Shown here in pieces: positions 1 through 6,720 of a stretch of 9,473 bases of DNA. The DNA is taken from assembly GCA_031262265.1 (NCBI GenBank), contig JAISIB010000025.1:1-9473 (forward strand), read 5' to 3'. Every line of letters starts with the position of its first letter. The first letter of the stretch is position 1. The position numbers and the translations under genes are program-made. The notes under the pieces are model-generated. The model did not search any database, was not told where the DNA came from, and saw only the letters and a list, made by a program, of their open reading frames with translations. The DNA is from Prevotellaceae bacterium. GTDB taxonomy: Bacteria > Bacteroidota > Bacteroidia > Bacteroidales > Bacteroidaceae.

Positions 1-576
1 TCCGAATCCTTCTACGCGCGTGCGGATATCGCCGGACAATGTTTGTTTAGACGACGTGGATTGAGCGTAATGGTTATTCTCCAACACGTATAATACCGGC
101 AATTGCCAGATGCCGCACAAATTGAATGCCTCGTAAATGATACCTTCACCCAATGTCCCGTCACCGATGAACGATACGGCGATCTGTTGGGAGTCGGATA
201 GCTTCATGGCTAGCGCCATGCCTGCGGCTACAGGCGTCATTCCTCCCTGTATACCGTTGGAAATAAATCCTTTGGTAAATAAATGTTGGCTTCCTCCGTA
301 ACCGTGTGAAATGCCGGTAGTTCTTCCTAACATTTCCGCCATTAGTTCTTTCACTTGCCCCGTTTTCGCTATAAAATGTCCGTGTCCTCTGTGATTGCTT
401 AGAAACCAATCTTCATCGGAGACATATTTACTTAGTAATACGGGCGTCAGTTCCTCACCGACACAAGTATGCACCGTACCGTTGAGTTTCCCTTCGGCAA
501 ATAGATTCAGCAGCCGAGTCTCAAAACGTCTAATTAGAATAGCTTTCTTTATATCTTCCCTATAACTTTCCGGCAT
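1..576 (-). CDS. ThDP-dependent 2-oxoacid dehydrogenase-type E1 component, alpha subunit (partial, C-terminus outside window)
   Basis: The open frame runs from an ATG at 576 to base 1 without a stop: 192 residues, about 60% of a normal E1-alpha (roughly 320 residues). Visible family marks are NHRGHGHFIA (61-70), the GGSQHLF segment (95-101) and the thiamine-diphosphate/Mg motif starting GDGTLGEG (138-145) and closing at the Asn pair 167-168 (ENNHYAQST). In the family this subunit works with a beta subunit to decarboxylate a 2-oxo acid and pass on the C2 or acyl unit. The beta gene should lie just beyond base 1. The start overlaps the upstream ketoisomerase gene by 17 nt, so it belongs to the same operon. 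That setting argues against a central-metabolism pyruvate dehydrogenase and for a sugar-tailoring role, such as adding a two-carbon branch or making a small acyl donor; this is inference. Family call is firm, substrate unknown. Confidence 0.9.
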   Translation of the reverse strand, partial: MPESYREDIKKAILIRRFETRLLNLFAEGKLNGTVHTCVGEELTPVLLSKYVSDEDWFLSNHRGHGHFIAKTGQVKELMAEMLGRTTGISHGYGGSQHLFTKGFISNGIQGGMTPVAAGMALAMKLSDSQQIAVSFIGDGTLGEGIIYEAFNLCGIWQLPVLYVLENNHYAQSTSSKQTLSGDIRTRVEGFG

Positions 577-991
577 GCTTATCTATTGCAAATTCTTCAT
601 AATCTCTTATATAGTCTTCTTCATCGTATACGTGCGAAGCCAATACCAAGCATACTGCTCCGGAAGAAAAATCATTCAGTTCGCGCCAAATGCCGGGTAC
701 AACGAGTAATCCCTGATAAGGACGGTTAAGCAGAAATGTTCGTTTCACGCTGCCGTCATCCAACGTGACATTGAAACTGCCGCTTGTGGCTACTATCAAT
801 TGTGACAAGGCTTTATGCGCATGTCCGCCGCGGGATTCTCCCCCGGGTATATCATAGAGATAATAGATACGTCTAACGTCAAAAGGTATGGTATCCATAT
901 TTTCCGCCACCGTAATATTTCCTTTTTCGTGGTGGTGTTTATCCAATTCTATGATTCCGCAATGATAGATGCGGCTACTTGTCTGAATCAT
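560..991 (-). CDS. FdtA/QdtA-like dTDP-6-deoxy-3,4-keto-hexulose isomerase (WxcM-like cupin), copy 1
   Basis: This 143-residue single-domain cupin has the full family signature: RIYYLYDIPGGESRGGHAHK (41-60), the beta-barrel strand TSGSFNVTLDDG, and the late VPGIWRELNDFSSG segment. His57 and His59 of RGGHAH correspond to the paired active-site histidines of FdtA. Family enzymes shift the 4-keto group of dTDP-4-keto-6-deoxyglucose to C3, ahead of a DegT-type aminotransferase that makes Fuc3N or Qui3N. No such aminotransferase lies in the window. The ATG at 991 is preferred because the cupin fold starts within about ten residues (IYHCGIIELDKH). The start lies 44 nt after the cytidylyltransferase stop, and the end overlaps the ThDP gene by 17 nt. 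Stereospecificity (Fuc or Qui series) cannot be read from sequence, so no symbol is given. Confidence 0.9.
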   Translation of the reverse strand: MIQTSSRIYHCGIIELDKHHHEKGNITVAENMDTIPFDVRRIYYLYDIPGGESRGGHAHKALSQLIVATSGSFNVTLDDGSVKRTFLLNRPYQGLLVVPGIWRELNDFSSGAVCLVLASHVYDEEDYIRDYEEFAIDKHAGKL

Positions 992-1035
992 TCGGCTACG
1001 ACGTTTGTTTTTGTGAGAGATTCTGGTATCGCCAT

Positions 1036-1842
1036 TTATCTGCTTAACCAGATGTCATCCTCCAATGCGATGAGCGAAGCCAATTTTCCTGTCATGGCCA
1101 ATTCACGCATTCGTTCATAGTCCTCATTGGTATCAAACTCTATCCAACCGTTCTGATAATGGCTGGCTTTGACGGGGTATGATTCTTTAATGAGTGCCAT
1201 CAGCAAGTCTGTCATGTATGCCTGCCTGATATGTTTACCGGATAACATCCATGGCTTATCCAAGAATAAGGGATAGTCTCTATCCCAAAGCTCGGTGATT
1301 TGTTTTAATCCTTTCCGAGTGAATTTTAGTAACCCGACATATCGGGCGTCAATCTTATCTATATTTCGAGTATCCTGCCCCAGAGAAATAATTCGGTCAT
1401 CGGGTGCTATTTCCAAACTCTCGGTATCGAAGTCTACCCTGCCGTAGCGAGCCTTCCAATAAGTTTTCCAATTGTCGTCGACGGCCACTACGTAATCGCC
1501 GCTTGCCTGTATCATCCCGCGCAGCATTTCTTTTGAGAACAGGATATCCGAGTAACTGACGATGACGTCATCATTGAATTCCGCGCGCGCTCTTAACAAA
1601 GATTCCACCATATTCGTGGTAGTATAGTCTGGGTTTTCATAGTAAGTGACCATCGGGTATTTAATTTTATCGGCGGCAAATCCGCGAACGATGCTAATCT
1701 CCCGAATGCCCGCCTGATGATATGTTTCGATTTGCCTTTCAATAAGGGTTTGTCCCATAAATCGAAGCATTCCCTTCGGAAGATTTTCTGTGTACTTCTT
1801 CAAACGGGTACCTTGTCCGGCTGCTAAAATAATTGCTTTCAT
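1036..1842 (-). CDS. Nucleotidyltransferase, likely CTP:phosphoglutamine cytidylyltransferase (Cj1416-like)
   Basis: A 268-residue GT-A-fold nucleotidyltransferase. The N-terminal signature MKAIILAAGQGTRL with Lys23 (ENLPKGM) binds the nucleotide. Asp99 in SYSDI and Asp237 in WIEFD are the expected metal ligands. The segment YYENPDYTTTNMVESLLRA (68-86) and the track ISLGQDT...YVGLLKF (152-173) place it with the cytidylyltransferases of phosphocholine, phosphonates and phosphoramidates (LicC/PntC/Cj1416 type) rather than with GlmU or RmlA. In the Campylobacter pathway the homologue joins CTP and L-glutamine phosphate to give CDP-L-glutamine and PPi. Substrate is assigned from context: it lies 3 nt downstream of a glutamine amidotransferase gene, which follows a glutamine-kinase-like gene, the same order as Cj1418-Cj1417-Cj1416. 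Fold and chemistry are secure; the exact acceptor is inferred. Confidence 0.9.
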   Translation of the reverse strand: MKAIILAAGQGTRLKKYTENLPKGMLRFMGQTLIERQIETYHQAGIREISIVRGFAADKIKYPMVTYYENPDYTTTNMVESLLRARAEFNDDVIVSYSDILFSKEMLRGMIQASGDYVVAVDDNWKTYWKARYGRVDFDTESLEIAPDDRIISLGQDTRNIDKIDARYVGLLKFTRKGLKQITELWDRDYPLFLDKPWMLSGKHIRQAYMTDLLMALIKESYPVKASHYQNGWIEFDTNEDYERMRELAMTGKLASLIALEDDIWLSR

Positions 1843-1845
1843 AGA

Positions 1846-2490
1846 TTAAAATTTATTTGCTATAAAATTTGCTATTAACTCATCTATCGTTTTTCTTGAT
1901 TGACTATCGGAGATAGTCCTCTCAGGATGAAATTGCATTCCCAGAATGGGATGGTTACGGCCGATACAGGCTTCGATTACGTCATTGTCCGTATCTATTC
2001 CGATAGGTAATAAATCAGCAGACAGTTGGTCTTCATAAATCCCATCATTGTGATAGTTATTGACATAAATCGGCTTATTATTGAGAATAATAGGGTGTTC
2101 CATAGCTATTGGGCGAGGCCGTTTGAGATTTAATACAGATAGTTGTCCGCCTAAAAGTGCGTTTACGTATTGCATGCCTCTACATATAGCGATGATAGGT
2201 ATATGACGTTGTATCGCTTCCTCAAATAGCAGTTTTTCTACGTAATCTCTATTCGGACTATCAGTTTCTATCCGGACGGGAGAATAGTACAATCCGGCAA
2301 TAGAACCACCTCCTGTCAGTATGAGCAATTCCATTTGATCATACAAGTATGCCGGTCTTGTTGTAAAATTGGAAACGGGAAATAATTGACAACCGAGTGT
2401 TTGAAAGTATCCAATGTATTCGCTTCCCAAGCTATCGATGCAACTACCGTATTGATCTACACTTTCGCGTTGCGTGATTAATGTTTTCAT
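1846..2490 (-). CDS. Class I glutamine amidotransferase (peptidase C26), likely gamma-glutamyl-CDP-amidate hydrolase (Cj1417-like)
   Basis: Starting at the ATG at 2490 gives 214 residues. An in-frame ATG lies 33 nt upstream, but the 2490 start forms a 4-nt ATGA overlap with the stop of the preceding kinase gene and opens directly with MKTLITQRE, as the fold needs. The nucleophile elbow AICRGMQYVN carries Cys103, and the catalytic pair His188/Glu190 sits in MQFHPER. LLILTGGGSI (55-64) is the oxyanion-side glycine loop. General annotation would be gamma-glutamyl-gamma-aminobutyrate hydrolase. The neighbours point to a special member that hydrolyses CDP-L-glutamine to cytidine diphosphoramidate and L-glutamate, as Cj1417 does. 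No synthase partner is fused or adjacent, which fits a stand-alone hydrolase. Translation is probably coupled to the upstream gene. Catalytic class is certain; substrate is inferred from context. Confidence 0.9.
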   Translation of the reverse strand: MKTLITQRESVDQYGSCIDSLGSEYIGYFQTLGCQLFPVSNFTTRPAYLYDQMELLILTGGGSIAGLYYSPVRIETDSPNRDYVEKLLFEEAIQRHIPIIAICRGMQYVNALLGGQLSVLNLKRPRPIAMEHPIILNNKPIYVNNYHNDGIYEDQLSADLLPIGIDTDNDVIEACIGRNHPILGMQFHPERTISDSQSRKTIDELIANFIANKF

Positions 2491-5282
2491 CCAAGTGTCC
2501 GCGTAATTTGCTGATTGGCACAATCCAATTCAATGTAGTTGGATTTCGTGATATAATTGTAGATTTTCTCTCCGCATCCGATTGCGGCAGGAAGTGCAAA
2601 CTCCGCACAACGAATTGCCATGTGAGATGCCGCACCACCGTACTTAGTGACTAATCCGGCAATACCTTGCGCGAAAATCCAGTCATAGCCCGGGTCGGCT
2701 TTAGATATAACAACGATCTTATTTCGAATCTCTTGGATATTGTTATTATCCAGACAGATGGTCTCGGCCACTACTTTCTTCGTGGTAATAAAATTCGGTC
2801 GTGCTTCATCCATCTCTATAATTTCAAGATCTTTTTCAGAAAAAATGATATTGGGCAAGATTAGCATGGATTTCAAATCAAATATTTTCTTCCGCTCGCT
2901 AATAAGAATCTTCCAAAAGTCTGTAAGCTCTTCGATACTACTATAATTTGTTGCCGATTGAATATCTGCTATGTCTAAAAAAGATAGATCTGTAGATGGG
3001 ATACCTAAGTCGCCGCCAATTCTCTTTATAAGCGACAAAGTCAGACTGAGAGATTTGGTGAATTCAAACTTAACAAACTCTCTTTGTTCTAGTGACGTTT
3101 TGATAAAATCAATGATTTGTTCAACAGGTGCATCGAATCTCAGTGTAGAAAGTGCTTGTTCAATACGTTGTATAGCAAGGGAGGGAAGCTCTTTCTTGGG
3201 AAGTCTAATACCGGCTGCGCCATTCAAACAAAACGTAGTCTCATCGTATCTCGGAGATTGAATATTATACGTTCCGCAACGGAGATGGCCATATAGCCTA
3301 TTGAATTCTTCCAGAGAGAGCGTTCCCATAGATAAGTTTATAAAGTCTTCTTCAAATTGTGATGCTACCGTATGGATAGAACTCATAAACTGATCCATGG
3401 TTTCCTCTTCTATAACTCCTGTAGAGACCATAGATTTACACAAGGATTGTGAGATAAATGCGCATCGTGCTTGGCGGGAGAATTGAGGAGTGCCATAGGT
3501 TTTAATAGCAGAGAGTAAGTCACCAATATAGTAAAGTTTGGCATATATAGTACACCTATTCGTCGCGAGATCCTCTTCGATCGTTTGACGAATGGACTCT
3601 AATTGCCGAATGTCATCCATATCGCGGGATAACCAAGTGGCGTATTCGTTTATTACCGTATTGGTCAATACGTATAAAGAGTCTATGAACGTTTTTACTT
3701 CTATCTTGGAAAATCCTGCTGCCTGTAACTCTTGTTTGTATTGCTCTGTACAAAAGTCGAAACAGCTATATATAATTTCAAATTCTATTTTGTCGTGTGC
3801 ACTGGGATCTATAGATAATTTATGTTTGTAGAATTGTAAAATCTTATCTCTTAGCTTGCCTTGTATGGTAGCCGGAATAAGTGCCATAAAAGAGTAGTCA
3901 ATAGAAATATACGGCTTGTTCCCAACCTTGAACATTAAATCATCTGACACCTTCTCATATCCCAAAGGCAAGAGTCCTTCATTCCATGCACTTTTCGTGA
4001 TGATTTCACGATATAGCGAGTAATCCAAATTATGCGGATTGACGCCGATAATCTCTGCCGGATTCCAAAAAGCCATGTCTGAAAAGATCATCTGCTCAGA
4101 CGTAAGGTAGTTGTGAATCTTTTTATATGACAATATTTCCTGTTGATAGATTTCATTAAACACAATATTGTTTCGCTTGACTTGCAACTTGTAGTTGCTA
4201 GCAAGTGGACGCACTTGAAACAGCACAACCTGATTATCGGTGGTGATAGCAAATTCAATGTCAAGAATCATCTTATTAAGCAAGTGTTCCAACTCCCTTA
4301 CTGCTGCCAATAGTTTCGCCCACTTCTCCGGTGGATTTTGCTTAGCGGTACTTCGTAATATCCAAACAGTAGTTCCTCCACTTCCGCTTGTCACGGAATC
4401 CGTATGTTGTCCATCATCGTAATTGATTAAATAATAAGGTAGATTACTATCTAAATCTCTGGTAAATAGTACACCGGAACAAATGACATCTGTGGTTTGT
4501 CTCTGAATGAGAACTTGTTCATTTAGATAGTGCTCCGATTTAGCATCATATGATTGAATTACTTTTTGAATCGCCGCTTGAACTTCTTCGGGACTATCGG
4601 CATTCACATTGAGAACGCTGTCGAAGTGTCCGGCATTGGATGTTTCGTAACAATCTTCCAGAAGAGAAGAACTGCGTACGACGACCTTTTCTCCATGAAA
4701 TTTATCGGATACATATTGAGTAATCGTTCGTATATTCTCAGATACTTCGCTAACCGTAATAATATAGAGTTCTTCGATACGAGCTTTTGTCAGGTATTGA
4801 CTGAGGGCATCCAATGTATTTGCCTTAGTTGATATTAAATTGGAAAACGTGTAATTTCTATTCCGCTGTAACTTCTGAGTAAGACTGTTGTAGATGTTTT
4901 GCGGAGAGAGTTTTTCGTAATAATCAAAGTAACGAATCTCTCCGCCAATGGAGTGCAAGAAGATTTCGGTGGATACAAAGTTCCTGTCAGTTCCTATGCA
5001 AAGGATAATCTTTGCTTCGGGATATTGTTGGTGTATCTTTTGTAAATTTAGTAGCGGGTCAAAGGTTTTTTGGTAAACAAGCTCATCAATATAGCGAACG
5101 CCGGATAGTACGGAGAATCGCTCCTCGTACGAGGATACTAATGTACCGTACCACGATAAGACGGCGGAGTCAGCAATTAAACCGAAAATATATTTATCGG
5201 CACAAGCCTTGGATTCTTGAAACAAGCGCATGTGTCCGAAATTTAGAAAATCTATAATGCCGAAACTATAAGCAATAGTCAT
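2487..5282 (-). CDS. PEP-synthase-like ATP-dependent kinase, likely L-glutamine kinase (Cj1418-like) with fused N-terminal cytidylyltransferase-like domain
   Basis: A 931-residue multidomain protein. Residues 1-140 resemble a TagD-type cytidylyltransferase (SFGIIDFLNFGHMRLFQESK, then RYIDELV), but the HxGH motif reads N14-F-G-H17 and the STxI-type motif near 126 reads SPQNI. Residues about 200-360 form the PPDK/PEP-synthase ATP-grasp region (VVVRSSSLLEDCYETSNAGH; ending with DIEFAITTDNQVVLFQVRPL). A long, mostly helical region follows (370-825). Residues 830-931 are the swivelling phosphohistidine domain, with KADPGYDWIF and TKYGGAASHMAIRCAE carrying His887. There is no C-terminal pyruvate/PEP barrel, so this is not a gluconeogenic PEP synthase. 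The known member Cj1418 phosphorylates the amide nitrogen of L-glutamine, giving AMP and Pi. The gene lies 38 nt after a ketoisomerase gene and overlaps the amidotransferase start by 4 nt. It looks AT-richer than the flanking housekeeping genes. Domains are clear; the glutamine substrate is inferred from the three-gene set. Confidence 0.88.
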   Translation of the reverse strand: MTIAYSFGIIDFLNFGHMRLFQESKACADKYIFGLIADSAVLSWYGTLVSSYEERFSVLSGVRYIDELVYQKTFDPLLNLQKIHQQYPEAKIILCIGTDRNFVSTEIFLHSIGGEIRYFDYYEKLSPQNIYNSLTQKLQRNRNYTFSNLISTKANTLDALSQYLTKARIEELYIITVSEVSENIRTITQYVSDKFHGEKVVVRSSSLLEDCYETSNAGHFDSVLNVNADSPEEVQAAIQKVIQSYDAKSEHYLNEQVLIQRQTTDVICSGVLFTRDLDSNLPYYLINYDDGQHTDSVTSGSGGTTVWILRSTAKQNPPEKWAKLLAAVRELEHLLNKMILDIEFAITTDNQVVLFQVRPLASNYKLQVKRNNIVFNEIYQQEILSYKKIHNYLTSEQMIFSDMAFWNPAEIIGVNPHNLDYSLYREIITKSAWNEGLLPLGYEKVSDDLMFKVGNKPYISIDYSFMALIPATIQGKLRDKILQFYKHKLSIDPSAHDKIEFEIIYSCFDFCTEQYKQELQAAGFSKIEVKTFIDSLYVLTNTVINEYATWLSRDMDDIRQLESIRQTIEEDLATNRCTIYAKLYYIGDLLSAIKTYGTPQFSRQARCAFISQSLCKSMVSTGVIEEETMDQFMSSIHTVASQFEEDFINLSMGTLSLEEFNRLYGHLRCGTYNIQSPRYDETTFCLNGAAGIRLPKKELPSLAIQRIEQALSTLRFDAPVEQIIDFIKTSLEQREFVKFEFTKSLSLTLSLIKRIGGDLGIPSTDLSFLDIADIQSATNYSSIEELTDFWKILISERKKIFDLKSMLILPNIIFSEKDLEIIEMDEARPNFITTKKVVAETICLDNNNIQEIRNKIVVISKADPGYDWIFAQGIAGLVTKYGGAASHMAIRCAEFALPAAIGCGEKIYNYITKSNYIELDCANQQITRTLG

Positions 5283-5320
5283 GTGACTAAAAGGGAAGAA
5301 AGAATATGAAAATCAGAAAT

Positions 5321-5722
5321 TTATTTTGACGATAGAAGAGCTTTATAATCCCACACGTAATCTTCCGGATTATACGGCGTGGATGCCAGCACGAGTGCCA
5401 ACGAATTGGTCGAGAAGTTGTTCATTTCACGCCAGAGGCCATTGGGTACGTAGAGACCGTAGTAGGAACGGTTGAGTGAAAAGGTTTTCTTTTCCCGACC
5501 GTCGTCCAGTATCACGTCGAAACTGCCGGACAGGGCTACGATGAACTCTTTATTCTCCCGATAGGCGTGGCCGCCGCGTTTTTCTCCGCCGGGTACGTCG
5601 TATATCCAGTAGGTGCGAGCAATTTGGAACGGAATATGTTTACATTCCTCAATGATAGACAGATTGCCGCGCCTGTCCAATATCTTGGGCAAGTCGATAA
5701 TACGAACTTCGGAGAGGCTCAT
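5321..5722 (-). CDS. FdtA/QdtA-like dTDP-sugar 3,4-ketoisomerase (WxcM-like cupin), copy 2, first gene of the operon
   Basis: A 133-residue cupin beginning MSLSEVRIIDLPKILDRRGN. The ATG at 5722 is chosen; one codon further upstream is only a TTG. Family marks are YWIYDVPGGEKRGGHAYREN (38-57), IVALSGSFDVILDDG (61-75) and YVPNGLWREMNNFSTNSLALVLAS (91-114). It is a clear paralogue of the copy at 560-991, but where that copy has HAH this one has His52-Ala-Tyr54, so the second active-site histidine of classical FdtA is a tyrosine. It may act on the same dTDP-4-keto-6-deoxyglucose in the 3-amino-sugar branch, with altered stereochemistry or efficiency; that is inference. It is the first gene after a candidate promoter and leader, with the 931-residue kinase gene 38 nt downstream. 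Its partner aminotransferase and acyltransferase are not in the window. Confidence 0.88.
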   Translation of the reverse strand: MSLSEVRIIDLPKILDRRGNLSIIEECKHIPFQIARTYWIYDVPGGEKRGGHAYRENKEFIVALSGSFDVILDDGREKKTFSLNRSYYGLYVPNGLWREMNNFSTNSLALVLASTPYNPEDYVWDYKALLSSK

Positions 5723-5856
5723 CAAAAAATGTAACGGGGAAATGTTTTTAGCGAGGGAACTTCACGCTTCGCGCGTTGGGCGACACAGAATCATGTACCC
5801 AAAAAGAGAAGATTTGCAGGCGCAAAACACATCTTGAAACGCAGAAACATATTAAT

Positions 5857-5870
5857 CGAACGTGAGTTCG
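5857..5870. repeat. Short perfect inverted repeat at the predicted transcript start
   Basis: CGAAC (5857-5861) and GTTCG (5866-5870) form a 5-bp perfect dyad around GTGA, just downstream of the candidate -7 box. It could be an operator half-site pair or a 5'-end hairpin of the leader. It is short enough to occur by chance, and I see no second copy that would make an invertible promoter. Confidence 0.3.
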
Positions 5871-5874
5871 GGCG

Positions 5875-5905
5875 CAAAGGTAATAGTTTTGTGCATTTGC
5901 AGCAA
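5875..5905 (-). promoter_or_regulatory. Candidate Bacteroidetes-type promoter for the polysaccharide operon
   Basis: Read on the minus strand, 5882-5875 is TACCTTTG, a full match to the Bacteroidetes -7 consensus TAnnTTTG. A TTG at 5905-5903 lies 20 nt upstream, near the expected -33 spacing. Transcription would begin near 5868, leaving about 145 nt of untranslated leader before the ATG at 5722. The site lies in the 224-nt gap between the lpxH stop and the first operon gene. No strong U-tailed terminator is visible downstream of lpxH, so some read-through is possible. No NusG-like (UpxY) gene precedes the operon here. Confidence 0.6.
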
Positions 5906-5946
5906 GAGCTTTGCGCGGAAAAAACGCAGAAAAAATAACAACCGAC

Positions 5947-6711
5947 TTAGATGTGGCTTTCTCCCTCCACGTATTCTTCCAAATAAAGGTTGACGCCATC
6001 GAAAACGGCGTACGAAAAATGGTGCAGCCAGTCGCCTATAATCAGGAGGCGCGACGTGGAGCCGAGCGTCAAGTCGAGTAGCAGATGACGATGCCCGTAA
6101 ATGAAATAGTTGATGGTCGGATGTGAGCGCAAGTACTCTTTGCTGTACGCTACCAAATGCTCTTCCGCTTCGCCCTTATAGACCGGCTCGCCCGTTTCTT
6201 CGTGGATCAGACGACTATGCCGTGCCCAATTCAAACCCCATACGATGCTCCAACGCGGATGTATGTTAGAAAATAATTTTTGCAGCGCACGACAGTGGAA
6301 CATCCGTCTGAGTAGTTTGAATTTGACGTCCGGATCGCCCAGCCCGTCGCCGTGCGCCAAGTAAAACTCTTTGCCGTGCAGCTCCACGGTCAGTGGCTCG
6401 TAGTGCATGATTACGCCGCACTCTTCCGCCAAGTATCCGTTGCACCACAAGTCGTGGTTGCCGATGAAAAAATGCACTTCGACGCCTCTGTCGGTCAGTT
6501 CGGAAATCTTGCCCAGAAAGCGCGTATATCCGCGAGGGACGACCGTCTTGTATTCGTACCAGAAGTCGAACATATCACCCAGTAGGTAAATCGCAGCAGC
6601 CTTGTCCTTGATGGAGTCCAGAAAGTTGACTAATCGGCGTTCGTGCATACGTCCCGATTTAATCGCGCGGCATCCCAAGTGTGCGTCCGAGAGAAAATAG
6701 ATGTTTTTCAT
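5947..6711 (-). CDS. lpxH: UDP-2,3-diacylglucosamine diphosphatase (LpxH family)
   Basis: A 254-residue calcineurin-like metallophosphoesterase with the whole metal-binding set: Asp9/His11 in SDAHLG, Asp46 in LLGDMFDFW, Asn85-His86 in IGNHD, His120 in LAHGDG and His207/His209 in YGHRH. The DMFDFWYEY stretch and the central WSIVWGLNWARHSR insertion are typical of Bacteroidetes LpxH. The enzyme cleaves the pyrophosphate of UDP-2,3-diacylglucosamine to lipid X and UMP, in the fourth step of lipid A synthesis at the inner membrane. It starts 9 nt after the DUF59 gene, so the two are cotranscribed. It belongs to the conserved chromosome rather than the polysaccharide operon, which starts downstream. 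A different phosphatase role in this large superfamily is possible but less likely. Confidence 0.9.
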   Translation of the reverse strand: MKNIYFLSDAHLGCRAIKSGRMHERRLVNFLDSIKDKAAAIYLLGDMFDFWYEYKTVVPRGYTRFLGKISELTDRGVEVHFFIGNHDLWCNGYLAEECGVIMHYEPLTVELHGKEFYLAHGDGLGDPDVKFKLLRRMFHCRALQKLFSNIHPRWSIVWGLNWARHSRLIHEETGEPVYKGEAEEHLVAYSKEYLRSHPTINYFIYGHRHLLLDLTLGSTSRLLIIGDWLHHFSYAVFDGVNLYLEEYVEGESHI

Positions 6712-6720
6712 ACCTTATTA

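Noticed and set aside
161..409. 82-codon minus-strand frame
   Set aside because: It overlaps the ThDP E1-alpha gene in another frame and has an Arg-rich translation with no family features.
1846..2490. PuuD-type gamma-glutamyl-GABA hydrolase of putrescine breakdown
   Set aside because: The fold and catalytic residues match, but there are no putrescine genes; coupling to a kinase and a cytidylyltransferase gene points to CDP-glutamine.
2487..5282. Gluconeogenic phosphoenolpyruvate synthase
   Set aside because: The ATP-binding and phosphohistidine domains are present, but the protein ends after the phosphohistidine domain and lacks the C-terminal PEP/pyruvate barrel; the neighbours are glycan genes.
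5748..5999. 83-codon minus-strand frame spanning the gap after lpxH
   Set aside because: It starts inside lpxH in another frame and runs across the promoter candidate; the Cys/Arg-rich translation has no recognisable motif.
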